A stretch of DNA of 48,056 nucleotides from Pseudomonadota bacterium (GTDB lineage Bacteria; Myxococcota_A; UBA796; SXON01): positions 1-48,056 of the forward strand of contig SXON01000049.1 of the NCBI GenBank assembly GCA_005778355.1. Direction: 5' to 3'. The notes under the pieces are model-generated. The model worked only from the letters and a program-made list of their open reading frames with translations. It had not been told where the DNA came from and did not search any database. Shown here piece after piece: positions 1 through 8,901 of the stretch (positions are counted from its first letter, which is position 1; each line of letters opens with the position of its first letter). A program made the position numbers and the translations under genes.

Positions 1-1
1 C

Positions 2-763
2 GACCGCGACGCCTACGGGCGCCCCCGCCAGGTGACGCGCCGCGTGGACGGCGTGCTGGAGTCCTCGCGGGTGGTGACCACCGACCCGCGCGGGCGGGTG
101 TCGACCCTGCAGCTCGCGACGCCCACGCGCTCGGCGGGGGCGAGCTACCAGTACTACGACAACGGCCAGCTCTACTCGGTGGAGGCGGGGTGGAGCGGGG
201 GCGGGTCCGCATCGCTGACATGGGCGCGCACCGACTCCGACCTGAGCCTCGCGACCATCCGCGACAACGGCAGCGAATTGAACGGAGCAGCCCGGCAGGG
301 CGCCAGGCGCGGGGCGCCGCTCGCGACCATCGGCGACAACGGCAGCGGTTTGTACGTCGCGACCTCGGCCGTGCGCGACGACCTCAGCCGAACCATGCAG
401 GTGGACCTCGGCATGAGATCTCCTCGCTGGGCGCCCCCAGAGAGAAGGCCCCTCCCAAGGCGCTCGCCGCGGCTGAGGCGTCGCCTGACTCCGGCCACGA
501 TCCGGCGAGCAGCTTGCAGGGGGGCCCTCGCTCCCGGCGCGCGTCCCGAAGTGTCTGGGAGCGAGCAATGGCGCTGTCGCGACGATTGGAGGAGCTGCGA
601 AGGGATCTCGCCGGGACGCCCACGCCCGACGGAGCGCGAGTTCCGTCGGGACTGCCCGGTGGGGAGGCGCCGCCCGCCGCGATGGTGGCGGGCGCCAGGG
701 CAACTCGAACACCGCCTCTGGCAAGACTGGCACCGCGAGCCGGGGCCTCGTCGACATCCATGA
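2..763 (+). pseudogene. RHS/YD-repeat protein remnant, 5' end outside window
   Basis: The frame is open from base 2, so the gene began upstream. The first ~95 codons read like RHS/YD-repeat protein, with DxxGR turns (DAYGR, DPRGR) and YDNGQLYSV. A unit reading LATI-x-DNGS occurs twice, at about 248 and 329, exactly 81 nt (27 codons) apart. After about 420 the frame turns into Arg/Pro-rich sequence typical of non-coding high-GC DNA and stops at 763, with no recognisable RHS core or toxin tip. I infer a truncated or frameshifted remnant. A hypervariable C-terminal tip in another frame cannot be excluded. From about 430 to 779 I see no recognisable gene. Confidence 0.5.
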
Positions 764-779
764 CACGCTGCGGGCCAAC

Positions 780-2075
780 GTGGCGGGAGACCGGGTCACC
801 CAAGAGGCCCCCCTCGAGCAGCCCTGGCCACCGCGATCCGAGATGCTCGACTCGCCCGCTCCCGATACCTCACGGCTGCGAGGCGCGAGGGTGAGACTCA
901 CCGGGACCGAAATCGAGAACTTCCTCCCCCGACCGGGCTTCCCCGGCCGGCCGGAGGACGGCCTTCTCGACTACAAGAGTGGGATGCCGGCGCCCTGGGC
1001 GGCGCCCCCGAAGAACGGGTGGGAGCCGAAGCACGAGTGTGCGAAGGACGTCGCCGCGCTCGCCAACCACCGGGGTGGGCACATCCTGGTCGGGATCGCG
1101 GAGGACCGGAGCACAAGCTCAGGCCAGTCACTGCCGGGCGCCTTGACAGGGGTCGGTGGCAACGACCCGGAGAAGCAGGTCAAAGACTGGCTCAACGCCG
1201 CGCTTCGGCCTCGCGAACTGGCTCGCCGGGTTGACGTCTACACCGTCGAGGTGCGGAGCTCGCGAGTGGTGGTGGTGGAAGTGCCGGCGTGGGACGTCGG
1301 CGTCGCGCTCGTCGAATTCGGCTCGCCGCATGACCGCCTCGGGTACCTTGCCGCCGTCCGAGACCACGACCACACCAGGTTCCTCGACCACAGGGAGCTC
1401 GAGGACCGCGTGAACCGCCCTCTGAAAGCCCAGATCGCGAAACTCCAGGCCGCGGGGGATATCGACCTCGTCGTCGTTGACCTCCAAGCCGACGAGGCGG
1501 GGCGTGTTCGAATCCCCGTCGTGCAGGTGCGTCTCTGCGAGGAGGAGCAGGAGGTGTCTTCCCTCTACGGGATGGTCGATCCAGCCGCTTACGCCGGATT
1601 TGTCCGTCCGCGTCTAAAGGACGTCGTCGCCTACCTCGACCGGAAGAGCCGCGCCTGCGAGGTCCTCCTCCGGATCGAAAACCGAGGCACGGCCACGGCG
1701 ACGGACGTCGAGGTGAGGATCGACATCTCCAACACCGAGCACGTGACCACCGAGCTTCACGAGCCGGCACAGTTCCCCATCCGTGGGGGCGCCTTGGCCG
1801 ACCCTGACCGAAACGGGACGCGCAACGTCACCTACGAGTCCGAGCGAACCTACGACGATGGCTCCGCACGGGTGGTGCAGCGGATCAAGGTCATCGCTCC
1901 CGGCAGCGACGCCGACTTGGTGCCCATCACTGTCGTCGCGCGGGGGGCGGAGGAACTGCCGTTCAAGGTGGAGGTGTCGGCCGTGGATTCGGGAGGGAAA
2001 CGAGCCGTGGCGACCTTCGACTACACGCTTGTCCGCAAGGGCGACGTCGTCGTTGACATCGACGACTTCCGGTAG
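780..2075 (+). CDS. AlbA_2/Schlafen-type putative DNA-binding protein
   Basis: A protein of up to 431 aa. Residues ~40-190 match the AlbA_2 (Schlafen AAA_4) pattern: an acidic start (TGTEIENFL), a DYK motif at ~64-66, then KDVAALANHRGGHILVGI at ~89-106, followed by an alternating beta/alpha core. In this superfamily the fold binds nucleic acid or nucleotides and is common in regulators and antiviral proteins. Residues ~290-415 look like an all-beta domain (ENRGTATATDVEVRID, then a VEVSAVDSGG stretch) resembling a CARDB/Ig-like module. The listed GTG start has no clear ribosome site; ATG 843 or GTG 891, just before the conserved part, are plausible alternatives. The KAP NTPase gene starts 13 bp downstream, so the two are probably cotranscribed and act together. 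Function is inferred. Confidence 0.75.
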   Translation: MAGDRVTQEAPLEQPWPPRSEMLDSPAPDTSRLRGARVRLTGTEIENFLPRPGFPGRPEDGLLDYKSGMPAPWAAPPKNGWEPKHECAKDVAALANHRGGHILVGIAEDRSTSSGQSLPGALTGVGGNDPEKQVKDWLNAALRPRELARRVDVYTVEVRSSRVVVVEVPAWDVGVALVEFGSPHDRLGYLAAVRDHDHTRFLDHRELEDRVNRPLKAQIAKLQAAGDIDLVVVDLQADEAGRVRIPVVQVRLCEEEQEVSSLYGMVDPAAYAGFVRPRLKDVVAYLDRKSRACEVLLRIENRGTATATDVEVRIDISNTEHVTTELHEPAQFPIRGGALADPDRNGTRNVTYESERTYDDGSARVVQRIKVIAPGSDADLVPITVVARGAEELPFKVEVSAVDSGGKRAVATFDYTLVRKGDVVVDIDDFR

Positions 2076-2088
2076 CCTGGAGGACGAA

Positions 2089-4230
2089 GTGCCGCCGAAA
2101 AAGTCCGATACCCCGCCGCCGTTCGTCGATGCCGACGTGCCGCTCGACTCCGCCGAAGCTGAGCGGCTTGGCAGGCTCGAGTTCGTTCGGCTCCTCGCCC
2201 GGCGGGTGTTGGCCTACCGGGGCCAGCGAGCCCTCGTCGTGGGGGTTTGCGGCCCATGGGGCTCGGGCAAGACCTCGCTCGTGAACCTACTGGTGAAGGA
2301 GATCGAGGAATGCCGGTCGGAAAAAGGCAGCACTGTGCTTCCGCCGGTGAAGTTCACGCCGTGGGCGCTGGGGGCGCGCGACGACCTTGCCCAGGACTTG
2401 CTGCGGGAGATTGGCCGGATGGTGCGAGACCGCGCGGGGGCACAGGCGGTGGCCCTCGACATCGGCACCCACATCGCTGAGGTGGGCACAGCCCTCGCCG
2501 TCGCCGGTGTCGCCAACCACGCCGGGACCCCGACGTGGCTCTCGGGAGCGCTCGCTGCCATCGGGCTCAGTGGGAAGGTGAAGGAGGGACTTTCACGGCT
2601 TGCGCGACCTCGGGTGGCGCCCTCGATCCAACAGGCCGCCGAGCGCGTGGCCTCGAAGCTCCGCGAGAAGAATGCCCTCCTCGTCGTCGCCCTCGACGAC
2701 CTCGAGCGCTTGCCTGCGGACCAGATTCAGGCGGTCTTCCGCGTCGTGAGCGCGATCGCCGACTTCCCCAACACCGTCTACATCCTGGCCATGGACCGGC
2801 ACCGCGTGGCCAAGGCCCTCGACGACGAGTATGGCGACGGCCACGCCTACCTGGAGAAGTTCCTCAACCTCACGTTCGACGTGCCCTCCCCGGACGTCGA
2901 GCTGCTGGGCGAACTCTTCGTCGAGAGGTTGAAGGGCATCCTCACCGCTCGAGACGCAGAGGTCGATCAGCGGCGGCTCTCCGAGGTCTGGCATCTCGGA
3001 CTCAAGAAGCTCATCCAGAACCCGCGCGACATCGTCCGCGTGATGAACTCGTTCGACATGGCGCTCGACGCGATCGCCCACGAGTCCGATGCCGTCGATC
3101 TCCTCGCCCTCGAGACGCTGCGGGTACTTGAGCCCCGCGTTCACCTAGAACTCTCCGCCCGCCCCTATGGGGTGCTTCGCCAGACGAGGGACTGGGCCGA
3201 GTTGGTGGGGCTTCACGGCGAAGCCATGAAATCGAAGCGTCAGGAGGACGACCTGCGGGCCATCCTCGAAAAGGCATCCCCCGCAGGTCGCGAACACGTG
3301 CGCTCGCTTCTCGGGGTCGTCTTCCCCGCAGTCGGACACGGTCGCCATGCTGGCGACCACCCGCTGCACCGGGCGAAACGTGCGGCGAGCCCAGACCACT
3401 ACGACCACTACTTCCGGTGGAGCCTCGCGAGCGGCGCCTTGTCGACGGTCGCGATGCATCGAGCGATCGAGGAACTCGTGGCCGCAAAGACAGACGAGCA
3501 ACTCACGGCCTGGTTCGACGCGCACGAGCCCCGGTTCATCCACTTCGCCGAGAAGCTCCTCCACTACCTCGACGAGATCGAGGCCAAGGACCGGCGGTAC
3601 GACCTCGCCGCTGCGCTCCTCCGTGTCGGCCACCTCCTCGAAGACCGCAGCGGACCGCTCCCTCGGTCGAAGCACATGACCGCAGAAATCCTCGCCTACC
3701 ACCTCATCAAGAGCCACGCCGACGGGTGGGATCGCGAGCTCCTGTCGCGCTGTGGTGAGACCACGTGGCTGTTCGGGCTCGCCGCCATGCTCGCGATGCA
3801 GTGCCGGGACGACCCGCGCAACCGCTTCGACGAGTTCGCCTCTCCCTCCCCGGATAGTCGCCGCGTCCTCGGCGAGGCGCTATCCCTAAACTTCGAGGCT
3901 GGAGAATACGACGACCACCCGAGCCTCGCCTCGTTCGTTTACCGGTGGCGGGACGTACTCGGCGCTGACGGACCGCCCCGGGAATGGGTGGCGAAGAAGG
4001 TTGCTGCCCGCCACGCTCTCGTGTGGTCGATCATCGATCACCTCCTCAACCTGACGCCGCTGGCCGGTTCGCTTGGCGATCAACACCGCAGCCTGAATCG
4101 GCAGAACCTGGAGGGCCTGTTCGACCTCGACCAGTTGCGCGCCTACGTCGCCGCGGTCCCCCACCCTCGCGACTCTGGGGTGATCGTCGCCGCAACCCTC
4201 CGGACCCTCGACGCCGGGAGCTCGGGATAG
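2089..4230 (+). CDS. KAP-family P-loop NTPase
   Basis: A 713-aa protein from GTG 2089, chosen because GGAGG lies about 6 nt upstream and the coding character begins there; the same frame is open further upstream but only antisense-like. Walker A is GPWGSGKTS at residues 55-63. Walker B is the hydrophobic run ending in DD at 203-204, followed by LERLP. The stretch AYLEKFLNLTFDVP about 50 residues later is typical of KAP NTPases, which includes PifA and several phage-exclusion ATPases. No transmembrane pair was evident between the Walker motifs, unlike many KAP proteins, although a hydrophobic Ala/Gly-rich run lies at ~130-155. The C-terminal ~350 residues are helical and unrecognised. Linked 13 bp behind the AlbA_2 gene, it is a candidate energy-using partner in a defence module. 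Confidence 0.85.
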   Translation: MPPKKSDTPPPFVDADVPLDSAEAERLGRLEFVRLLARRVLAYRGQRALVVGVCGPWGSGKTSLVNLLVKEIEECRSEKGSTVLPPVKFTPWALGARDDLAQDLLREIGRMVRDRAGAQAVALDIGTHIAEVGTALAVAGVANHAGTPTWLSGALAAIGLSGKVKEGLSRLARPRVAPSIQQAAERVASKLREKNALLVVALDDLERLPADQIQAVFRVVSAIADFPNTVYILAMDRHRVAKALDDEYGDGHAYLEKFLNLTFDVPSPDVELLGELFVERLKGILTARDAEVDQRRLSEVWHLGLKKLIQNPRDIVRVMNSFDMALDAIAHESDAVDLLALETLRVLEPRVHLELSARPYGVLRQTRDWAELVGLHGEAMKSKRQEDDLRAILEKASPAGREHVRSLLGVVFPAVGHGRHAGDHPLHRAKRAASPDHYDHYFRWSLASGALSTVAMHRAIEELVAAKTDEQLTAWFDAHEPRFIHFAEKLLHYLDEIEAKDRRYDLAAALLRVGHLLEDRSGPLPRSKHMTAEILAYHLIKSHADGWDRELLSRCGETTWLFGLAAMLAMQCRDDPRNRFDEFASPSPDSRRVLGEALSLNFEAGEYDDHPSLASFVYRWRDVLGADGPPREWVAKKVAARHALVWSIIDHLLNLTPLAGSLGDQHRSLNRQNLEGLFDLDQLRAYVAAVPHPRDSGVIVAATLRTLDAGSSG

Positions 4231-4234
4231 GCTT

Positions 4235-4256
4235 CTCCTGTCGCGACCGCCAGGAG
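4235..4256 (+). terminator. Hairpin after the KAP gene, possible weak terminator
   Basis: CTCCTG and CAGGAG form a perfect 6-bp stem around a 10-nt loop that contains a GTCGCGAC palindrome, five bases after the KAP stop. No T-run follows, so intrinsic termination is uncertain. Confidence 0.3.
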
Positions 4257-4296
4257 CCATGTCGGCATGTGCGGCCCACCGCGTCTTGTTACCGCC

Positions 4297-4644
4297 CTAC
4301 CGCACCTCGATCCGCGCGATGTCAATAATCGGGGGCCGGAATACCTCGGGCATCATTCGGTCGATCGCGACAGACTCGCAGTAGGTGAGCGCCGCAGTGC
4401 GCGCGAGGATCGCATCACGCGCCCTCCAGTCCCCGGCTCGTGCCTGGGGGAGCAGCGTGCTCAGCTCCGCGGCCACCTCGTCGACCGTCGAAAGGGTGAA
4501 GCGGTGCCCAATGTCGTGAGTCAGGCGTGCGCGAATGGCAGAATCCTGTAGTGCGTGTCGGTCGAGGGCCTGCCGCTCAAACCCGCGCGCGATGGTGGCC
4601 GCGAGGTCGTCGCGGAGAAAGGCATAGCTGGCGTCGTCGAGCAT
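4297..4644 (-). CDS. Hypothetical protein, 115 aa
   Basis: The start is ATG at 4644. The protein is mostly helical, with alternating charged and hydrophobic residues and one Cys; no signal peptide or membrane segment is visible. I recognise no family. Its length and pattern fit a small adaptor or effector-associated helical domain, but that is only an impression. It lies 105 bp downstream of the DUF3800 gene on the same strand and converges on the KAP gene, so it is probably the second gene of a DUF3800 unit. Confidence 0.5.
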   Translation of the reverse strand: MLDDASYAFLRDDLAATIARGFERQALDRHALQDSAIRARLTHDIGHRFTLSTVDEVAAELSTLLPQARAGDWRARDAILARTAALTYCESVAIDRMMPEVFRPPIIDIARIEVR

Positions 4645-4749
4645 TCGGGCCTCACGCAGGTGGGCAGCATATCACGAAAGCGACCGACTGGTCACAATTG
4701 GCCAAGCTCGCGGGGGCCGCCGCGAGGAACACCTTGACCCCCGGCGGCG

Positions 4750-5592
4750 TCAGCACTGCGCCACCTCCGGCGATGCGACGGCAAACACCTCGTTCAGCAC
4801 GCTGAGATCGACGCGTCGCGACTTCAGGCCGGCCACGATGCGACCGAGGATATCGTCGAACTTGCCCTCGGGGAGACCGTCGAGTTGCCGCTGGTAGCGC
4901 TTGGCGTTGCGCGTGTGCGCGTAGGCCGCGAGGTCGGCGAACTGCGGGCCGGGGAGGGCCTTCGAGTCGATGTACACCACGCCGTCGCCGAAGAAGGCTG
5001 AGCCTGGCTCAAGGAAGGAGTGGAGCTGGTTGTCGAAGCGACCAGAGTCGGCGACGACGGCGAACCGGCTCCCCGGGAAGTCCGTGCGCAGCCGCAACAT
5101 GAGCAGGGTGAGGGCAAAGTACCACCCGCCCTCCTTGCGGTCCTTGAGATTCGCCCAGTCTCCCCTCGGCGCGCTCGCATTCAGCGTCGGCAACGCCTCG
5201 TCGCAAATGTCATGTCGCGACGCAAGAAAGTACACCGAAGAAACGCCGTCGAGGAGCAGAGTCGCGTATTCCTGGAGCACCTCGCGGCGTCCTGTCAGCG
5301 TTCGGAGCCTCCACGGCGACCCCGTAGGTGCCTGCACGATCTCGTGAGCATGCACTTCGAGTCCCTGCTCGATCAACGCACACATGCCGTGGCGAACCCG
5401 CTCGTGGAAGGCGTTGTAGGCGCCCGGCGCGAAGGCGATAGCCGTCCAGGTGTCGCAGTCAGCAGGCAGAGACGAGACTTGCGATGCGCGGAGCGTGGAG
5501 TCATCGACGAAGACGGCGACGGTGTCTTGCGCACCGAGCGCGTCGAGGAGCGCGCGCATCTGCACTTCGGATCCGGGGGAGGAAGCGTTCAT
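4750..5592 (-). CDS. DUF3800 domain protein
   Basis: A 280-aa protein. Near the N-terminus a hydrophobic strand leads to VDDS (about residues 29-32), matching the acidic start of DUF3800 proteins (usually DESG or DDSG). Near the C-terminus, YIDSKALPGPQFADLAAYA resembles the DUF3800 signature of DSK followed by a Gln-hydrophobic-AD-hydrophobic-AY element. DUF3800 is an RNase H-like, presumed nuclease family often found in mobile and defence islands. The acidic residues needed for metal binding appear present. It is followed by a 115-aa gene and is divergent from a methyltransferase-like scrap. The family call is fairly good; a biochemical role is not known. Confidence 0.65.
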   Translation of the reverse strand: MNASSPGSEVQMRALLDALGAQDTVAVFVDDSTLRASQVSSLPADCDTWTAIAFAPGAYNAFHERVRHGMCALIEQGLEVHAHEIVQAPTGSPWRLRTLTGRREVLQEYATLLLDGVSSVYFLASRHDICDEALPTLNASAPRGDWANLKDRKEGGWYFALTLLMLRLRTDFPGSRFAVVADSGRFDNQLHSFLEPGSAFFGDGVVYIDSKALPGPQFADLAAYAHTRNAKRYQRQLDGLPEGKFDDILGRIVAGLKSRRVDLSVLNEVFAVASPEVAQC

Positions 5593-5598
5593 TCGGCG

Positions 5599-5604
5599 TA
5601 CCTA
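5599..5604 (-). promoter_or_regulatory. Putative -10 box for the DUF3800 gene, leaderless geometry
   Basis: On the minus strand TAGGTA lies six bases before the ATG at 5592, so a transcript would start at or next to the start codon. No Shine-Dalgarno sequence is visible. Several other first genes in this window show the same arrangement. Confidence 0.3.
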
Positions 5605-5689
5605 CTCACGCGCGCGTTGCCGACAAGGAGCGCGAACGTGCTACTTTCGCGACGCGAAATACCGGGCCACAGGAGACAACGCGAGCATG

Positions 5690-5815
5690 GCGAAGAAGAC
5701 GACCCCCTCGGCGACCAGCACCGACATCTCCGACTACCGCCACGACGACGCGAAGCGGAAGAACCGTCCCATCCGGCCGACGTCACCCCAAGTCGTCTCA
5801 TCACAGACGCTCAAC
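5690..5815 (+). pseudogene. N-terminal fragment resembling a type III DNA methyltransferase subunit
   Basis: ATG 5690 follows an AGGAGA ribosome site. The first ~27 residues read MAKKTTPSATSTDISDYRHD and then DAKRKN. This resembles the conserved start of type III restriction-modification methyltransferases, where a DI-x-x-Y-x-H-x-D-A-x-R-x-N-x-P pattern precedes the catalytic domain. Soon afterwards the sequence becomes Pro/Ser/Arg-rich in every frame, and no methyltransferase motifs (DPPY, FxGxG) follow. I infer a gene cut by deletion. The resemblance is short, so a different short gene is possible. Confidence 0.4.
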
Positions 5816-6255
5816 CCGCCAAGCGGTGAACCGGCAGCCACTGCTGGGACAGGCACCCGCCCGCATCCGCCGGGCACGACACGCTGGGAGTCGGCTACGG
5901 CCGCTCTCATGCGTGGCCCCACCGGGTCGACCGCCTGTTCGGCAAGCGCGCCCCCGTCTCCAGCGGCGTGCCGCGTCACGAGGGAGCCCGGCCGGGCCCC
6001 GCCCGGCGTGGGCAGGACTGGAAGCCGCGACGGCTCGCGGTCGCGGTTGGCAGCGGCCTCCGTTCGATCAACATCGCGCGCCGCCCCCGGCGCCTGGGCT
6101 GGACCTGCACAACGGTCATCGACCGCGCCCCAGACGAGGGGCCGGCTTCGCCGGGTGCACGCCGCTGGCGGTGTTCCCGCGTCTCCCGCTGCGACTGCTC
6201 CGCGTGACGGGAGCCGCAGGCGCAGGGGCGGGAGCTGGAGCGACTGGCGGAGCGG
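5816..6255 (+). other. About 440 bp with no recognisable gene
   Basis: All frames look non-coding or degenerate. A plus-strand frame around 5885-6207 (containing HDTLGVGYGRSHAWP and GSGLRSINIARRP) looks mildly protein-like but matches nothing I know and ends at a TGA near 6205. It may be residue of the truncated methyltransferase region. Confidence 0.4.
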
Positions 6256-7206
6256 ATGGCGAAGGGGGGGCGGGTGAGCGCGGACAACATCCTGCAAGTG
6301 AAGGAGCGCGTCGCGACCGCTCTCGGCGAGGTCGCGGTCGAGATCACCCTGCCTCGGCCCGAGCCGACCCCGCTGCCGACCTTGACCTGGCGGGTGAGAT
6401 GCTGGTGCCCCGGGAAGGGCGAAGATCTCGCGCTGACCAGCCCCGGGCTCGCGGTCGCGGTGGCACGCGCAGCGGGACCCATCGGGTACACCGGGTCTCC
6501 CCAGCCCCTGCCGGTAGACGTCGGGGTAATGGGGGACAGCGGCGGCTCAATGGAGCGCGGCGTAGCGTCATGGAGCGCCACGACGGTGCTCACCGAGCAG
6601 CAGATCCGTGCCCTCGACGCATTGCGCGACGCTGAGCTCGGGCTGCACACCGAGATCACCTTCGCAGCGCTCCTGGTGCCTCTCGCCCCGAGGGTGGAGT
6701 TGCATCGCCAGGGAAACGTCGCCGTTCACTTCCGGGTCGAGCCGCTGCGGTGGACGTGGCGAGAGCGCCTGCCCAACGACCATTGGAGGCGCCTACTTTC
6801 TGGGCTTGGGTGGCCAAGGAAGCGGATCTTCGAGCTCGCCGACGAGGCGTTCGACGGCGTGAAGGACTTCCCCGGCGCCGACAAGGCCTTCAGGGCGGCC
6901 CAGGACGCGCTGCTTCGGGGGAAGCGCGGCGACGCGATCGCGAAGTGCAGGCTGATCATTGAGCAAGTGCTGAGGGAGAACGGACACCGGGTTGAGCGAG
7001 GCCGGATGCTGTGGGAGGAGGCCGAAGCGGCGGGACTCCCGAAGGAAGTCATCGGGCTGATCAAGGCGTTCAAGGACGTCGCGAGCATCGAGCACCATGC
7101 CCCCCACGACGACTGGTGCCAGGCCGACGCGCAGTTCATGCTGATGCTCGCGCTGGCGCTCGCAGAGTACGCGGGGACCCTGCAGAAGCGGAGCGGAGAA
7201 CCCTGA
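6256..7206 (+). CDS. Uncharacterised protein with HEPN/Abi-like C-terminus
   Basis: A protein of up to 316 aa. The start ATG 6256 is uncertain: the frame is open upstream to a TGA near 6205 and the preceding codons (ELERLAER) look coding, so the present start may be secondary. Residues ~190-310 are strongly helical, with an Arg-containing RLIIEQVLRENG helix, a KEVIGLIKAFKD helix, then SIEHHAPHDDW and a closing MLMLALALAEY helix. That order resembles the helical C-terminal domain of abortive-infection and HEPN-type proteins, but a canonical R-x4-6-H catalytic pair is not obvious. The N-terminal ~150 residues are beta-rich and unrecognised. It lies downstream of the methyltransferase scrap inside the island. 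Confidence 0.5.
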   Translation: MAKGGRVSADNILQVKERVATALGEVAVEITLPRPEPTPLPTLTWRVRCWCPGKGEDLALTSPGLAVAVARAAGPIGYTGSPQPLPVDVGVMGDSGGSMERGVASWSATTVLTEQQIRALDALRDAELGLHTEITFAALLVPLAPRVELHRQGNVAVHFRVEPLRWTWRERLPNDHWRRLLSGLGWPRKRIFELADEAFDGVKDFPGADKAFRAAQDALLRGKRGDAIAKCRLIIEQVLRENGHRVERGRMLWEEAEAAGLPKEVIGLIKAFKDVASIEHHAPHDDWCQADAQFMLMLALALAEYAGTLQKRSGEP

Positions 7207-7805
7207 TTGCGGGGAACCTCACTCGCCTCGCCCCCCGAGCCCGCAGCGGCCTTGCAAGTCGCCGCTCTCGCCGGATTCTTGGGGCTGGGCGCCGGGCGGT
7301 CTACTGCTGGTCACCGGGCGCGTGTGGTCTCCCGGGGGAGGGCATGGCACTCCGGGTATCAACCGCCGGCCGCGGCCCGCCCCTGTGCGGTTGGGGTTGG
7401 CGGGTGGTCGTAGAGGCCACGGGCATCCTGCAGGAGGCGCGTCGGCGCCGCTACGCCGAGGCGGGGAAGCACGCGCAGCACCCGTCCTCCTGCCGGGGCC
7501 GCCTGAACGCGGCGCACGAGGGTGGCGCAGAAAGCGCGTGGAACCACATGGTCTTGGCCCTCGACGGAACGGGATGGGTGCCGTCAATTCTCTTCCCGCC
7601 CGTTGCTGTCCATCAGCCGGTGCGGTAGCCTGTCCCCGATGAGGCATGTGCAAGTCGACAACTCCCGCGAAGACGTCCGCTCGCGGCGAGGTCGATTGCG
7701 ATGGTCGCCGTTGAGGTGATCCTGAGTAACTTTCTGCACCGTCCGCCGGGCGGCGGCTGTCGTTCGCTCGCGCGTGAGCACTGTTTCGTTCGAGGTCGTC
7801 GGTAG
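7207..7805. other. About 600 bp without a supported gene
   Basis: Short open frames exist on both strands but are Arg/Gly/Pro-rich with poor coding character. The last ~60 bp before 7806 presumably contain the promoter of the next operon; I see no clear -35/-10 pair. Confidence 0.4.
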
Positions 7806-8579
7806 ATGCCGTTCCCCGCTTCGCCGCGAGTGCGCTTCGCCCGCAACCCCCTCGCGGAGGTTGTGTGCCAGGTGAAGTTCCCGCCGGTGCTGAGGGTGGA
7901 CACGGAGCCGCCGGCGGCCTTTCAGGAACGCATCCGGCGGCTGTTCCCCGAGTACCGATCTAGCCGACCCCAACTACCGCTCGGGATGGCGCTGCCGGAG
8001 GACGTGGTGCAGATGGTCTTCGGCGGCGGCGCCGCAGTGGCGCACGAGTTCGTCGCAGCCAACGGCCTCGCGCGGGTGTCGCTCACGCGGGACTTCGTGG
8101 CGCTCAGCGTGCAGGACTACACAACGTGGGAGGCTTTCGCGGAGATACTCGCGCCGGCGCTATCCGCGCTCGTCGCCGTCTACGCTCCTCCCTACCTCAC
8201 GCGGGTTGGCCTCCGGTACCGCAACCAGATCGACCGAGCGGCTCTGGGTCTTGAGGCGGTATCCTGGAACGAACTCCTCGTCCCCGCGGTGGCCGGGGAG
8301 CTCGCCGCCCCCGAGGTCGCGGCTCACGTCAAACGGGTCGCCACCGAACTCGGCATCAGGATGCCCGACGGCGCGGGCCACGTCAGGGTGGTTCACGGGC
8401 TTGACGGGGACGCCGGGGGCGTCCGATACGTGATCGACGCCGACTTCTACACGGAGGGCCAACTCCCTCCAGGAGGGATCAACGATGTCCTCGTCTCGTT
8501 CAACCGCCGAGCTGGCCATCTCTTCCGCTGGTGTCTCCTTCCCAGACTGCATGCCGCACTGGAGCCGACACCAGCGTAG
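7806..8579 (+). CDS. TIGR04255 family protein
   Basis: A 257-aa protein. The N-terminus reads FARNPLAEVVCQVKFPPVL, the hallmark of the sporadically distributed TIGR04255 family, which usually starts with a PLxEVxxxxRF-like strand. The middle contains SLTRDFVALSVQDYTTWEAF and YLTRVGLRYRNQID, also characteristic (a conserved strand, then R-x-GLRY-x-N-x-I). Length matches the family (~250-270 aa). The biochemical role is unknown; members are typically in small operons in accessory regions. The next gene begins within or just after its 3' end and a third follows closely, so these are likely one operon. Confidence 0.75.
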   Translation: MPFPASPRVRFARNPLAEVVCQVKFPPVLRVDTEPPAAFQERIRRLFPEYRSSRPQLPLGMALPEDVVQMVFGGGAAVAHEFVAANGLARVSLTRDFVALSVQDYTTWEAFAEILAPALSALVAVYAPPYLTRVGLRYRNQIDRAALGLEAVSWNELLVPAVAGELAAPEVAAHVKRVATELGIRMPDGAGHVRVVHGLDGDAGGVRYVIDADFYTEGQLPPGGINDVLVSFNRRAGHLFRWCLLPRLHAALEPTPA

Positions 8580-8592
8580 GTTGTCCGTTCCC

Positions 8593-8898
8593 GTGTCCGC
8601 CTGGGTGGAGTGGACGGGGCCAGCGCTGGGGGGGCACGTCATCGTGATGTCGCCCTATCAGCGAACTACCGCATATGAGGATGAGGAAACGGCGCTTTCG
8701 CGGTTCGTCTGCCAGCGCATCGTCGAAGTGCTCCCCCGGGAGGCCAACGACGAGCTGCTTCGCACGCTCGCGGACATGCTGATGTACTACCTGCGCCCGA
8801 CTCAGCCGGCGCCGTCCGCCCCCGTCATTCAGGCGCGCCGGGTTGGTCGTGTCACGCGGTCTGTTCGTCCGGAGCTGAGCCTCGAAGACGAGGGGTAG
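8593..8898 (+). CDS. Hypothetical protein, middle gene of TIGR04255 operon
   Basis: About 101 aa from GTG 8593, or 83 aa from ATG 8647; the open frame reaches back to 8485 but overlaps the TIGR04255 gene, where coding character is poor. It contains a helical core (ETALSRFVCQRIVEVLPREA followed by NDELLRTLADMLMYYL) and a basic tail. No family is recognised; size and helicity would suit a small adaptor or regulator. It ends three bases before the next start, supporting cotranscription. Confidence 0.5.
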   Translation: MSAWVEWTGPALGGHVIVMSPYQRTTAYEDEETALSRFVCQRIVEVLPREANDELLRTLADMLMYYLRPTQPAPSAPVIQARRVGRVTRSVRPELSLEDEG

Positions 8899-8901
8899 CC
8901 C

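Noticed and set aside
1505..1520. TTCGAATCCCC resembling a tRNA T-arm
   Set aside because: It lies inside the AlbA_2 coding frame and no acceptor stem or other arms can be formed around it.
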